NCBI GenBank assembly: GCA_963978895.1 | Contig: OZ022238.1 | Coordinates: forward strand, 23,480,784-23,544,783 | Direction of reading: 5' to 3' | Source of the DNA: Erpobdella octoculata | Taxonomy: Eukaryota; Annelida; Clitellata; Hirudinida; Erpobdellidae | DNA: 64,000 nt | Shown: positions 43,929 to 54,647 of the stretch, piece after piece | Layout: each line of letters starts with the position of its first letter | Numbering within the stretch: the first letter of the stretch is position 1 | The notes under the pieces: model-generated | Seen by the model: the letters and a program-made list of their open reading frames with translations, nothing else | Databases searched by the model: none | What the model was told of the DNA's origin: nothing | Program-made: the position numbers and the translations under genes

Positions 43929-44315
43929 CAGATGCAATTGCTGCTTCCGGCAAAATTTTCTTGGACGGAGCTGGTGGCAAAATTTCATTGGATGGAACTG
44001 ATGGCAAAATTTCATTGGGCGGAGCTGGTGGTAAAATTTCATTGGGTGGAGTATGTGGTAAAATTTCATTGGATGGAGCCGGTGGCGAAATTTCATTAGA
44101 TGGAGCTGATTGCAAAATGTTATTGGATGGAGCTAGTGGCAAAATTTCATTGGGTCGAGCTGGTGGCAAAATTTCATTGGTTGGAGCTGGTGGCAAAATT
44201 TCATTGGATGGAGCTGGTGGCAAAATTTCATTAAATGGAGCTGGTGGCAAAATGTTATTGGATGAAGTTGGTGGCAAAGTTTCCTTGAGTGGCGCTGGTG
44301 ATGTTCCAGAAATAA
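43929..44315 (-). CDS. Exon encoding a 9-residue proline-rich tandem repeat
   Basis: On the minus strand an AG acceptor (TTTTACTAG) precedes 2 nt, 128 codons and 1 nt, then a strong donor (CTG|GTATGTAC). The exon is therefore symmetrical, phase 1 at both sides. It encodes about twelve copies of a 27-bp/9-residue unit close to PSNEILPPA, framed by ISGTSPAPLKETLPP and PSKKILPEAAIAS. Such Pro/Ser stalks are typical linkers of extracellular proteins. The repeat count is prone to change because the 27-bp units are nearly identical. The parent gene is unknown and could be a neighbour of the lectin gene at higher coordinates. Confidence 0.6.
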
Positions 44316-44782
44316 CTAGTAAAATTCTTTTAATAATTTTAATATTAATATTTTAAAATCTTTTTTAATTCAATTTTTTTATTAAACATGATTGTATGTT
44401 TAGACAATTTGTTAGTTCTTTCTAAATAATTAGAAAATAAAACCACAGTGGTTTGAAAAAAAAACCTCAAATAATCTAGAATAGCAAAAAATAATTTGAA
44501 AGATATTTTGGGTTTAAAAAAACTAAAATATTGCAAAAGTTGCTAAATTAAAATGTGACGCATATGGTTTTTAGTAATGTTGCCAAAATACCGGAAGAAA
44601 CTAGTTTTTTCATCATAAAAACGGTGACCGGTTATTTTTTATTAAAAATCGTTGAAAATGGAAAAACAGTTAAGTAATAGAGTTGTAGCTAAATGGGAGT
44701 TTTTAAATTAAAAAAAGCTGCTCCTTTAAGCTCTAGCAGCGCTGGTGACTTTACTTTTGTTTATCTAATAATCGTGATCAAG
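44316..44782. other. AT-rich DNA, possible intron
   Basis: No exon recognised between the proline exon and the candidate at 44,783. Confidence 0.35.
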
Positions 44783-44888
44783 CTATGATAATGAAGATGG
44801 TGTAACACTTGTTAAAGCTTCAAAATACGGCGTGTTTGTTGTGTCTGGGCTCTCAGTTTTAAAATCATATATTTGCTCATCTGACATC
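44783..44888 (-). CDS. Candidate exon with 34-residue acidic tail
   Basis: An acceptor-like CTACAG precedes a frame reading MSDEQIYDFKTESPDT, then TNTPYFEALTSVTPSSLS and TAG. It is acidic with two Tyr sites and resembles a cytoplasmic tail, but no adjoining exon has been linked by phase. Another frame of the same stretch is also open for 24 codons, so support is weak. Confidence 0.25.
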
Positions 44889-44889
44889 C

Positions 44890-45784
44890 TGTAGCGAATT
44901 TAACATAACGCTGAGGAGTTGCGACTCACTCTCCCAAGCCCATGTCGAATCTGAAAAATCACCCTCACGCCTATATTTTTAAAGTTATAACATCTATTAA
45001 AAACAGTTGTTACAATGTTATCTTTATCACATTCGTCATTTGTCAACTTTATTTCTTTTTTCCATCAAAGTTGGGGTACTGAACTGCAACATATATTATT
45101 TAATTTTTACACTAAAATGACATCTATCAAACACTAAAGTTTTCTAATATTTGTTGGATCCACAAATAGATTCAACTTTTTAATGAAACCAAATGTTTTA
45201 TTCTTTATCTTCGCTTGCTTTTTTTTTATATAAAAATGTTCAGTACATGTTCTTCAAATACAACGTCGTTTGTAATAAAGTTGGTATTTTACAAATTTCT
45301 TAACTTGCATGTTTGGGTAATCATTTCTTAATTTTTGTTAATTTCTGTTTAAACTCTGATTTGAATAATTTTAAAACTTGAAACGGTTTAACATAGAAGT
45401 TTTGGAGTTTTTATCAAAAAATCATGATTATCAGTTTGCACAAAAGTGTCTTTTTAAATTGTGTTAGTTTTTTAGAGGTAGACATTTTTCAACAGTTGCA
45501 AAAGAAACAGTTTAATAAGTTTGTGAAAAAAATAAGTAAAAATTCAGTATTTTATTTACAAAACAGATGGAATTTTTTTTTATAAAAACTTGTTAGTGGT
45601 GACGTTGTATTATCAACACAGGATTTAAATCAAGTGTGAGAATTTTATCATAGCAGACTTAATTTGCCTAATCAAACTTGGAGTTTTGTTTAGACGTATT
45701 TTATTTTACAAGAAACGCACAAGGCAGTTAAATGCATACATCAATACAAAAAACATCAAGTGTTTCAAATAGGTTTCTTTTCAG
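44890..45784. other. AT-rich DNA
   Basis: Nothing recognised apart from the flanking candidate exons. Confidence 0.35.
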
Positions 45785-45902
45785 TGCTGGAAGAAATGTT
45801 TATAAAACAATAGAAGTTGATTATCGCTTAAAAGGCAGTTATGTTCCAATTAAAACTGGACCTGAAACTCAAAAACTGATTGAATTAACACAAACTGTAA
45901 CG
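45785..45902 (+). CDS. Candidate internal exon of an unknown plus-strand gene
   Basis: It is bounded by TTTCTTTTCAG and by ACG|GTAATT. The exon has 1 nt and then 39 open codons: GRNVYKTIEVDYRLKGSY, then VPIKTGPETQKLIELTQTVT. The other frames contain stops. The alternating hydrophobic/polar residues suggest beta strands. It sits between minus-strand exons, so it would belong to a gene on the other strand. Not recognised. Confidence 0.4.
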
Positions 45903-46152
45903 GTAATTTGAATAATACTCAAAACTGCAAATTAAAAACAATAATATTAACTGAAAAATATTTTGTCGTCATAAAGTTTATTATTTTGAATATACTGAAC
46001 TTATTATTATTTTTTAAACGTGTAATTGTTTTTTTTGGCTGTTTATTGCTCTTGGAATGCTTATGTGTTTATTACCTTCTTATCCTACTTAGTTTATTTA
46101 AATTCCAGCAATCAGATATGATATCAGATATCAGACTAAAGCCGCTTTTGTT

Positions 46153-46283
46153 TTATTCGGTGAAGTTTGTCATTCCGTAGATCTCTAGTTGAACTTTTTC
46201 CAAATCTGAATAACATATGTCATTTTCAGAAACCTCGTCTTTTTGTTGGAACTTTCGCTTTGATCTTATCCTTTTTTGTTTAC
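46153..46283 (-). CDS. Last exon of C-type-lectin gene (basic, then tyrosine-containing tail)
   Basis: A 59-bp intron with GT-AG borders joins it to the exon at 46,343-46,498, and the split Gly codon (G|GT) matches. It encodes a strongly basic start (KQKRIRSKRKFQQK), then an acidic tail with ICYSDLEKVQLEIYGMTNFTE and TAA. A basic cluster followed by YxxL and a second Tyr is what one expects just inside a membrane. However, no transmembrane helix is seen before it, so either an exon is missing or the protein is secreted with a charged tail. Confidence 0.6.
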
Positions 46284-46342
46284 CTATATACATACAGACA
46301 AAACATTTATGGATAAAAACACATTAAAAAATATTTGTTTAC

Positions 46343-46498
46343 CTTTCATGCAAAATATGTAATAAGGATAAAGTGCTTTGTTGTCCGATCTTGATATCCA
46401 TTTGTCATTATTACTTCTTTTCTGGAACGAAGTATTTGTAACTAAGGAATCAATTACTTGAACATCATCACCCCAGTATGTAAAATATGCTTTTTCAC
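46343..46498 (-). CDS. C-type-lectin domain exon, C-terminal half
   Basis: It runs from acceptor TTTTAACCAG to donor AAAG|GTAAAC, with phase 1 in and phase 1 out. It reads GEKAYFTYWGDDVQVIDSL, then TNTSFQKRSNNDKWISRSDN and ALYPYYIFCMK. This is the second half of a C-type lectin domain: the W-x-D step, a KW strand and the final FC cysteine. The usual EPN/WND calcium ligands are not obvious, so sugar binding may be altered. Phase joins it to the exon at 55,860-56,113 across 9.4 kb. Confidence 0.65.
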
Positions 46499-46986
46499 CT
46501 GGTTAAAAGGCAAAAATCATCTACAATCTTAAAGTTTTTAAAAAAGATGTAGAAGCCGTTCTAGCATTTCTAAATTATTTTGTATAAAAATGCACTAATT
46601 ATATCTTTTTGATTTAAAACATTGAAAAGATAACAGATATAATCAAAGATTTATACTAGTATTTAAATCCTCACACACTAAGTTTTAATAACAGAGTTAA
46701 TTATTGAAAAAGAAATAAATTTTCTCTTAAAAAACAAACAAATTGGTAAAAGGAAAATGTAAATTGGTGCATTGATGGCAAAATTAGTTCGCAAAATTCG
46801 ATGGCAAAATTGTGCCCGCAATACAGATTTGCAAGATGACATCATCATCGTTGTCATCATCATTAGAGTTGTACCGGATTAAAGTTAAAGACACAAATAA
46901 CCCTAATTGGTGTTTCCTATTTCCTGTGTATAATTTTATTTCTCAAATTCTTTAAAAACTCTTAGGAGTGCATGGAAATATGGTTT
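46499..46986. other. Intronic AT-rich DNA
   Basis: No element recognised between the lectin exon and the MULE. Confidence 0.35.
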
Positions 46987-47190
46987 GGTGACATTTAGGC
47001 GGGCGACAGTTAGGCGCGCGACATATAGGCAGCGACATATGGGCGGATGGACACATGGGCGAATGACATTTAGGCTTAGCGACATTTAGGGGTGCGACAT
47101 TTAGGGACGCGAAATTTAGGGGCGCGACATTTTAGGGGCGCGACATTTAGGGCCGCAACATTTAGGGCCGCGACTTTTAGCCAACGACAA
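46987..47190. repeat. Left TIR array of the MULE
   Basis: About ten degenerate units of GCGACATTTAGG(G/C). Confidence 0.75.
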
Positions 47191-47439
47191 TTTAGCTGTT
47201 AGTATACTGACTTTCGATCCACTTAAAATTTAATTTAGCTTAAAATTGTACTCTATTGGTTTTATGGGTCAACTTTTCTGTAACTATTGCTTGATCTTTT
47301 GTCCGTAAACATTAAACTTTTAAGAAACAATTTTTTTTGTTTTGAAATAAACTTGAATAAACAACAAAAGAAAAAAAACAGAAATGTGTAATGGTTTTTA
47401 TTTAAACTGTTACATTCAAAACATACATATAATCAACAA

Positions 47440-47628
47440 CTAAGCATGTGATAGATGAGCAATAGCTTGCAGATATACAAAGATTTCTGCACGTCCATAT
47501 GCAGCTACGGCACGCCAAACACGGTTGTCTAGCGTGCGATACTTTTTCGAGAATAAGTTATCAATTCCGTTCGCGCCTTGCAAGAATTTTGTTTTCTGCT
47601 GTTGCATGTCTCGTTTGATATCATCCAT
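47440..47628 (-). pseudogene. C-terminal fragment of MULE transposase
   Basis: The 62 residues end RVWRAVAAYGRAEIFVYLQA, then IAHLSHA and stop. The motif Y...(x)n..YL.(A/G)IAH near the C-terminus is one I know from FLYWCH-MULE transposases. It lies between the repeated inverted ends at the expected distance. The catalytic DDE core and zinc finger are gone. Confidence 0.5.
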
Positions 47629-47904
47629 GAAAAACCAGAGAGTTTGATAGTGACACAGGAACAGTGACTGAAGGCTATAATGCTACCCCTCACCAAATCT
47701 GCTCATAATTATTCAACAAAGTTTTATGATATCCTTCAAATTACAAATTTTTGAAGCATCCTTAAATAGTAAATATCACTAGAATGTCCATTTTTAAAAT
47801 TTTCACTGCATAAGCATAAATTTACAATAATTTGCACAAGCATAAATTTACATTACATTGCATAAGTTCAAATTCACATCACATTGCATAAGCTTAAGTT
47901 GCAT

Positions 47905-48112
47905 GCGCCTAAATGCGTCTATTTGTCGTCCGCCTAATTGTCCATCCACCTATTTGTCGTCCGCCTAAATGTCCATCCGCCCATTTGTCGTCCGCCTAAA
48001 TGTCCATCCGCCCATTTGTCGTCCGCCTAAATGTCCATCCACCCATTTGTCGTGCGCTCATATGGATCCGCCCAAATGTCGAACGCCTAACTGACGTCCG
48101 CCCAAGTGTCCC
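47905..48112. repeat. Right TIR array of the MULE
   Basis: Units of GTCCGCCTAAATGTCCATCC are repeated, nearly identical in the middle (47,945-48,050). Confidence 0.8.
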
Positions 48113-48539
48113 AATACCTGAAAATATATTTAAATCTTACTTTGAAACTGATATAACCAGTTGGTTTTTTTTACCAAATATTAAAACTATGGACATGGAT
48201 GTTTCTAGTGTTTTATTATTTATTGAATTACTTGCGTTGTTTTTGTCATATTGATTATAGGCTAACTGCGACAAGTGCTAGAAACACAAATGTGTTATTA
48301 ACAATAATATTGCAATGTATTAGAGCTTTGTGGATTATTTTTATCTCAAAGAATCTTTTACGTTCAAATTTTAATATCAAATAATGCTTATATCAAAAAC
48401 AATAATTGTTCAAAAAGCTTTAAAAAGTCTCACATTTTGTGTCGACTTTGGCAGCTGAGTTTTGCTCTCAATGAATGTGTAGTGTACTCAGTTGGCGGGA
48501 ATTAAAAAAAAGCCAATGACATCCTTTAATACGTTGTTG
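48113..48539. other. Intronic AT-rich DNA
   Basis: No feature recognised. Confidence 0.35.
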
Positions 48540-48810
48540 AGAATTACCAACTAGATGTTGTGGAGCAGATTAGAGACTTAGGAGTGTTTGTTGATGGTAA
48601 CTTTTTTTATGAACCATGTCTACAAAATCATACAATTTGCTTCTATTTGTTCTCGTTTTATCCTCAATCATTTGCTTCCAAAGACAAATTTGTACTGCTT
48701 TCTGTGTCTAGTAGTGTCTACGTTAGACCAGTATTTGAATATAGTTTTGGCATAAGCCGTGCCTTGCCCGTTTCAGGATACTTAATCTTCAAAGATTTGT
48801 GCACATAGAA
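48540..48810 (+). pseudogene. Jockey-type LINE fragment, RT thumb region
   Basis: IRDLGVFVDGN, SFASKDKFVLLSVSSSVYVR and PVFEYSFGIS match the region after the RT active site in jockey-like LINEs (DLGV.ID..., RS..S.d...L......YVRP.LEY...). The sequence contains frameshifts and lacks the catalytic part. Confidence 0.65.
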
Positions 48811-49197
48811 ATATTGCTGGACCTCTGCTTGTGCTATAAGATACTGCATGGCAACATCAACACTGTCTTTGAGCATTAATTTTGTCTTTTTGATTAACTA
48901 CGGGTTAACATGTTCTCTGTTGATGTCACAAAACATATATTTTCTAACCTGAATATTACCATTTGGGACTTGCTGCTTAAACATGTTGCATTATTAATTT
49001 TTTTAGATTTAGTTGCCTTGGGGGACAAGATAAGTTGACGTCAACAATTTATTTTTTATAAGAGTTATTAAATCAAAAAATAGGAAAGTAATAAATGCAT
49101 TGTATGCCAATCAGTCAATTAGAATCTACCTAGCCCCCAAAAAACATTTAAAATACGACACAGTTTACGTTATCGTAAAAAGTGTCGTATTTTGATT
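48811..49197. other. Intronic AT-rich DNA
   Basis: No feature recognised before the gypsy target site. Confidence 0.35.
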
Positions 49198-49202
49198 TCT
49201 AC

Positions 49203-49492
<290 letters not shown>

Positions 49493-49525
49493 ATTGGCTA
49501 CGAAGGATAGGAATAAAATCACGCA

Positions 49526-49723
49526 ATGGCAGATATTCAAAAGATATTTGAACTTTTTCAGATGCAGATGGAAAAGAGCGAAGAAAGATTCCTAAAGCTA
49601 ATGAAAGAAAATTCAGAGAAAGAAAAGGAGCTGAGGAAAGAAAATGCAGAGACAGAGAAAACTGTTAGAATTTATAGAGTCCCAAAAAGAAAAAAAGACA
49701 GGGTCATAAGAAACACTTTTTGA
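49526..49723 (+). pseudogene. Gag N-terminus, frameshifted from the main ORF
   Basis: The first ATG after the primer-binding site opens MADIQKIFELFQMQMEKSEE and a Lys/Glu-rich coiled stretch of about 50 residues. It stops at 49,721-49,723, just as the neighbouring frame (49,740 onward) becomes gag-like, so a one-base shift near 49,670-49,710 separates two parts of one gag. Confidence 0.7.
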
Positions 49724-49739
49724 TCGACTACGTCAGAGA

Positions 49740-52238
49740 GTGGAGAAGTTTTCTTACGAACCAGAGGAAGGACGATTTTTCAGTATGTGGCTTAGACGTT
49801 TTGAAGACACTGTCAAAGGTCACGAAAGACATTTTTCAGAAGAGTCAAGGACTGAACTTCTTCGAACTCTATTAGACAACCACACATATTCAGTTTTTTC
49901 TACCAGAATCTCTCCACGGCTTCCCAGCGACATTGGTTGGGAAAAAACCATCACAACCCTTGAACAACTATTTGGTCCTAAGAAAAGTCTCTTTCGACGA
50001 AGGTTTGACTTTAGTCGAATAGTTTTTACGTCAGGGAGTGATTTGAGCACGTATGGAAATAAGATCATTGCTGCTGCAGAGGCAGCAGAACATCGAGGAA
50101 TGTCAGACGAAACACATAAGTGTGTTCAATATGTAGCCGGACTTCAGGCACAAGAACATGTCGAGATACGTTCCAGGCTGTTACGCATATTGGATAGCGA
50201 AAATAGCGAAAAACCTATTACAGTCATTGAATTAATAGCAGAGTCTGAACGACTTAAGACTACACTGGATGATACTAAAACAATCGAAAGACCGGATGTA
50301 GAAATTCAGGCCATTAACAGATACAGCTCATCTCACCGAAAGCCATTGTCACCACGACATCAAGCAGAGCCAAAAACACCATGTCCCATTTGTGGCGGAC
50401 CACATTGGAAACGAGAGTGTCCTAACGTTAGACCGACGAGTTCTCCAGATTTTCGCAAATCACGAAAATTTGTAGCACGGGATCATCCAAACTGGAGACA
50501 AAATTCTTTTACACACAGAGAAAAGAGTGCTTCTAGACAAGACCGGTTCATTAACCAAGTAGACAACGGAAATGAAATCAAACAGTACATTGAAGTCATC
50601 ATCAGCTATAGACCGATACAACTTCGGTTAGATACAGGAGCCGAAGTGACTCTCATCTCTCGTCCAACATGGATAGCCATCGGTCGCCCCAATCTTACCA
50701 CAGCGACGGCAAATCTAAGCGCAGCAAATGGTCAACCCGTGAAGACCGAAGGAATGTTTGAGACAAAATTTACCGTTGCAAATAAGTCAGGTCAAAAGTA
50801 CCATGGTCGGGGTACTGTTTACGTCACAGATTCAAACGACCTCATGGGAATGCCATGGATAAAACAACTTCCTGATTTTAAAGAACTGTTAGAAAACTAT
50901 TCTGTCATGGAAATACGGAGCTTCAACACAGACGTGGAACGCACAGCCATTACAAACAAATTAAAACACAAATACGCTAATGTGTTCCGACAGGAACTAG
51001 GACTGTGCACAAAAGTTTCAGCTTCCTTACAGCTTAAACCTGGCGCACAACCCATATTTAGAAAGAAACGCCATGTTCCTCATGCCGCTTTAGAGCAATT
51101 GGATAGCAAAATTAACCGGTTACTAAAAGAAGGAATAATCTCTCCCGTGGATCACTCTCAGTGGGCAGCACCCATAGTTGCTGTCCGTAAAGCAAACGGC
51201 TCCATCCGACTTTGTGCAGATTTTTCAACGGGCTTAAATGACTCACTGATGCTTCATAGACACCCGTTACCTACCATGGATGACGTTTTCACAAAACTAA
51301 ATGGAGGGACAGTTTTCTCCCAAATAGATTTTGCAGAAGCATACCATCAAGTAGAAGTGACGGAAGAATGTAAAGAGCTCCTAACAATCAACACTCATAA
51401 AGGTTTGTTTCGTTATAACCGTCTACCATTTGGTGTGAAATCAGCACCAGGTATTTTTCAACAAATCATAGACACTATGATTACTGGTCTAGATGGCGTT
51501 GCCGCCTATTTAGATGATGTCATCGTCACGGGACGGACATTAGAAGAACACAACACGAACTTAGAGGCTTTATTTGACCGAATTTTAAATTATGGCTTCC
51601 GGATTAGAATTGAAAAATGCCACTTGTTAATGACGGAAATCACGTACTTGGGAAATGTAATATCAGCTGCAGGCCGTCGTCCCGACCCCAAAAAAATCGA
51701 TGCAATAATTCATATGCCTCCACCCAAAGATGCTGGACAGGTCCGTACTTTTCTTGGACTGATCAGCTATTACAGCTCATTTGTACCACGCATGAGAAAT
51801 CTAAGAGCACCGCTAGACGCCCTTTTAAAAAAAGACACTGTGTTCCAGTGGTCTGAAAGCTGTCAATGGGCATTTGACGAAACTAAAAAAAATTTATTAT
51901 CCGACCTTCTGTTAACCCATTACAACCCCAACCAACCAATTGTAGTTGCAGCCGACGCATCAGAATACGGCATTGGTGCAGTGATATCGCACAGATATAG
52001 TGATGGAACAGAAAAGGCAATTGCACACGCTAGTAGAGCTCTCACTCCAGCAGAAAAGAAATATGGGCAAATAGAAAAAGAAGGTCTAGCACTAGTTTTC
52101 GCGGTCAGAAAGTTTCACCGTTATATCTATGGACGCCATTTTACTCTATTAACAGACCATCAACCTCTGCTTGCCATTTTGGCAATAAAAAAGGCATACC
52201 ATCATATACAGCAAACAGACTCCACCGCTGGGCTCTAA
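49740..52238 (+). pseudogene. Gag-pol polyprotein: capsid, zinc knuckle, protease, RT, RNase H
   Basis: The frame has 832 codons. In order it holds a capsid-like region (about 1-190); a short zinc knuckle CPICGGPHWKREC (C-x2-C-x3-H-x4-C); protease LDTGAEVTLI; RT with IRLCADFS, SQIDFAEAYHQVEV, RLPFGVKSAPGIFQ and the catalytic YLDDVIV; and RNase H with AADASEYGIGAV, ALVFAVRKFHRYIYG and LLTDHQPLL. It is K02A2.6-like in layout. The ORF ends prematurely at 52,238, where the real frame shifts and continues as the connection region. It could not make integrase without a frameshift. Confidence 0.9.
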
Positions 52239-52587
52239 CACTGCTTGCTTATGATTTCAAAATTGAATACTGCAGAACCACGTCCTTTGGACAAGCTAAC
52301 ACACTTTCGCGCCTTATAGGTCCACATAAAACATCAGAAGAAGACACATTAATAGCAACTATCAACCAAGATACACACTCCTTGTATATCAATGCCGTCA
52401 AACAACTTCCAGTCTCAAATAAAGAAATCTGTGACGCAACAAAAACCGACAATGAGTTAAATCCCCTTCTCCAATATGTCAAAACAGGAAGGTGGAACGA
52501 AAACAAAGCACTGAAAATCAGCAAACTCGAACTCTTAAAAAAAGAAATAACGATACATGAAGATGTTTATTCTTTGGTTCTCGAATA
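52220..52587 (+). pseudogene. Pol connection region in another frame
   Basis: It starts HRWALTLLAYDFKIEY and continues to LSRLIGP and a charged linker. It ends at a TAA at 52,586-52,588, before the integrase zinc finger resumes in a different frame. Confidence 0.7.
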
Positions 52588-52599
52588 ATCATCCCTCAG

Positions 52600-52848
52600 G
52601 TTTTGCAAAAACGAATACTTCAAATGCTTCACAAAGGCCACCCGGGTATTACTCGAATGAAGATAATTGCCCGAGAACACGTTTATTGGAGCGGCATTGA
52701 TAAAAACATAGAAAACTGGACACGCAGCTGTTCTTCATGCCAACAAGCAGCTAAATCACCCATAAAACACACTTTATGTTCATGGCCAAAAGAAACCAAA
52801 CCCACATCGATTATGCTGGACCGCTCCATGGAAAAATGTATCTCGTAG
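52600..52848 (+). pseudogene. Integrase N-terminal zinc-binding (HHCC) domain
   Basis: RILQMLHKGHPGITRMK then VYWSGIDKNIENW and CSSCQQAAKSP give the H-x3-H ... C-x2-C pattern that multimerises integrase. The frame drifts off at about 52,780, where the catalytic core continues one base out. Confidence 0.8.
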
Positions 52849-53228
52849 TAGTAGATGCATTCTCAAAATGGCCAGAAATAATAGAGATGGCAAACAGCAC
52901 CACATCCAACACGATAAATGCACTCCAGCGGATCTTTGCACAATTTGGATTGCCTGAAACAATTGTCAGTGACAACGGCACACAATTCACCTCAACTGTT
53001 TTTCAGGAATACTGTGCAGAAAACGCGATCAAACACGTGAGATCACCACCATTTCACCCACAATCCAATGGCCAGGCCGAACGATTTGTAGACACTTTCA
53101 AAAGAGCTTTGATTAAATTAAGAAATGACGGAACTTACAAAGAATCTCTTCAAACATTTTTATTCAGCTACAGAACCACTCCCTGCCTTCATCGCCGAAC
53201 GGTCTCTCTCCAGCGGAAAATTTCCTAG
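52776..53228 (+). pseudogene. Integrase catalytic core
   Basis: The three acidic residues appear in HIDYAGPL, IVSDNGTQF and GQAERFVDTFK (D, D, E with the usual N-G and H-P-Q-S-N-G-Q-A-E contexts). They perform strand transfer of the cDNA into the host. The frame ends at 53,228 after LQTFLFSYRTTP. Another shift separates the C-terminal module. Confidence 0.85.
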
Positions 53229-53309
53229 GCAGACAATTACGTTCGGTCTTAAACGAATTACATCCAAAAAACATCAAACATCAAACATTCAACACCTCGA
53301 TCAAATGAC

Positions 53310-53552
53310 ATGGAGAAACAGTTCAACCGCCATCATAGGGCACGACCTCGACAGTTCCAAAACGGTGAATTGGTGTTCGTTCGCGATTATCGACCGGGAC
53401 CTGTGACGTGGATGCCAGGACAGATTGTCCGTAGAAGGGGAAGAGTTCTGTACGATACTATTGTAAAAGGAATGGTCTGGAAGCGCCACACCAACCAGTT
53501 ACGCCCACGTCAAGAATCGAAGTTTACAACAACACTACTCGAAACATTTTGA
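53310..53552 (+). pseudogene. Integrase C-terminal GPY/F-type module
   Basis: MEKQFNRHHRARPRQFQNGE then VFVRDYRPGPVTWMPGQIVR and WKRHTNQLRPR form the small barrel (GP..W.PG.I) found at the end of gypsy integrases. The pro-integrase end continues to 53,552 with a stop. Confidence 0.75.
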
Positions 53553-53613
53553 CTTACCTTATCAGAATACAAGAGAAGGAGAAAATGCCACAACTGCCGA
53601 ACCTGGTCAAACG

Positions 53614-53862
53614 GTGGAAAAGAACATTAACACAAAGAGAGGCATTCTGAAAGGTCAGGATTCAGACCGTTTTAAAAAATCTGTGCGTTTTCAGCCTACA
53701 CAAGATTTTGCAGCAACGCCATTCCCTTCTACTGAAAACTCAGAATCAGTAATACCATGTTCACCGTCATCATTACAACTGAGGCGATCTGATAGACAAC
53801 GACACGCTCCATCTCGACTTATAATAAATCACCAAAGCAAGTCATACGCCAGCGGTGTCTAG
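53614..53862 (+). pseudogene. Pol C-terminal tail
   Basis: A basic Ser-rich frame contains [20 protein letters not shown], the LRRS.R.R..P.RL pattern common at the end of gypsy polyproteins. It ends 14 bp before the 3' LTR. Confidence 0.65.
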
Positions 53863-53875
53863 CTTAGGAGGGAGG

Positions 53876-53920
53876 TGTTATATATATATATATATATATA
53901 TGTATATGTATGTGTTTATA

Positions 53921-53977
<57 letters not shown>

Positions 53978-54149
53978 GTATGTATGTATATAAATTAATA
54001 TCGATGACCTATTTCCCTAAAGGTAACGTCCCGGTTACAAGAGATTTAATGGGTTTATGTTTTTACCTTTCTAGTTATAATTATTATTCTAAAACCAGTT
54101 ACATTCTGGAAATCGATACCTGATTTCTGAACAAATAAACATCACAACA
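53876..54149 (+). repeat. 3' LTR
   Basis: This is a 274-bp LTR preceded by the purine tract AGGAGGGAGG and followed by TCTAC. Confidence 0.9.
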
Positions 54150-54249
54150 TCTACTTAAAACTTAACTATAAATCAAATAAATAAAACTGATTGACCTAAA
54201 ATTGTAAGATAAAACGTAAGATCCCACATTTTTAAACTATTGTATTCAG

Positions 54250-54647
54250 TCTTTGAAGTTTGACAACATTCTACCTCGATCGGCAAGGGCATTCAAAATT
54301 CTTCCATATGATCTGTGCTGTATTCCATTTAGTTGTCGTTATTTGAACGGATCTGCGAAATTTGTCACCTCTATGTTGCGTCACAAGTCATGTTGAAAAA
54401 ACATGTTCAACAGCACCGACAATGCGAATGCTATCTTGGGGTTAAGCAATTACCGCATGCTCCTCAACCGCAAAGAATTCGAGCAAAGCGAGTGGCTGCC
54501 AAAACACAGAGAGAACTGATGGCAATTATTGCGCATGAAGAGATGTTAAGCACAGAATGGTTAGATGAAGATGATGTTGACTTGTCGTGTGTATCAATTC
54601 TACCAGAAATTAATCAATCAACGACTATGCCCATTTGCCTATTATAA
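54250..54647 (+). pseudogene. C2H2 zinc-finger protein fragment
   Basis: CEICHLYVASQVMLKKHVQQH is a C-x2-C-x12-H-x3-H finger. A basic and then acidic segment follows (RIRAKRVAAKTQRELMAIIA, then STEWLDEDDVDLS) up to TAA 54,645-54,647. There is no ATG. The frame is blocked upstream by TAG at 54,330, while a different frame (from about 54,256) reads KFDNILPRSARAFKILPYD, so a frameshift is likely. It may be a remnant of a mobile element or host gene. Confidence 0.4.

Larger units (their letters stand above)
46987..48112 (-). mobile_element. Deleted Mutator-like (MULE) element with long repeated TIRs
   Basis: The left end (46,987-47,190) and right end (47,905-48,112) are inverted versions of about 20-bp units such as GGACATTTAGGCGGACGACA. 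The outermost bases are GGGACACTTGGGCGGACG at the right and GGTGACATTTAGGCGGGCG at the left. The interior keeps the end of a transposase-like gene. I associate GGGACA-TTGGGCGG repeat termini with FLYWCH-type MULEs. A 9-bp target duplication was not found. Confidence 0.65.

Noticed and set aside
43961..44356. Gly-rich repeat frame on the plus strand
   Set aside because: Antisense of the proline-repeat exon; the minus strand has splice borders, the plus strand does not.
46987..48112. CRISPR-like array from regularly spaced GCGACATTTAGG units
   Set aside because: The units are inverted at two ends with transposase sequence between, in a eukaryotic genome; no spacers of constant length.
47905..48254. 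84-residue Arg/Pro-rich frame (SIRPFVVRLNVHPP...)
   Set aside because: Translation of the right TIR array of the MULE.
49820..50068. Minus-strand frame inside the gypsy gag
   Set aside because: Shadow of the gag capsid.
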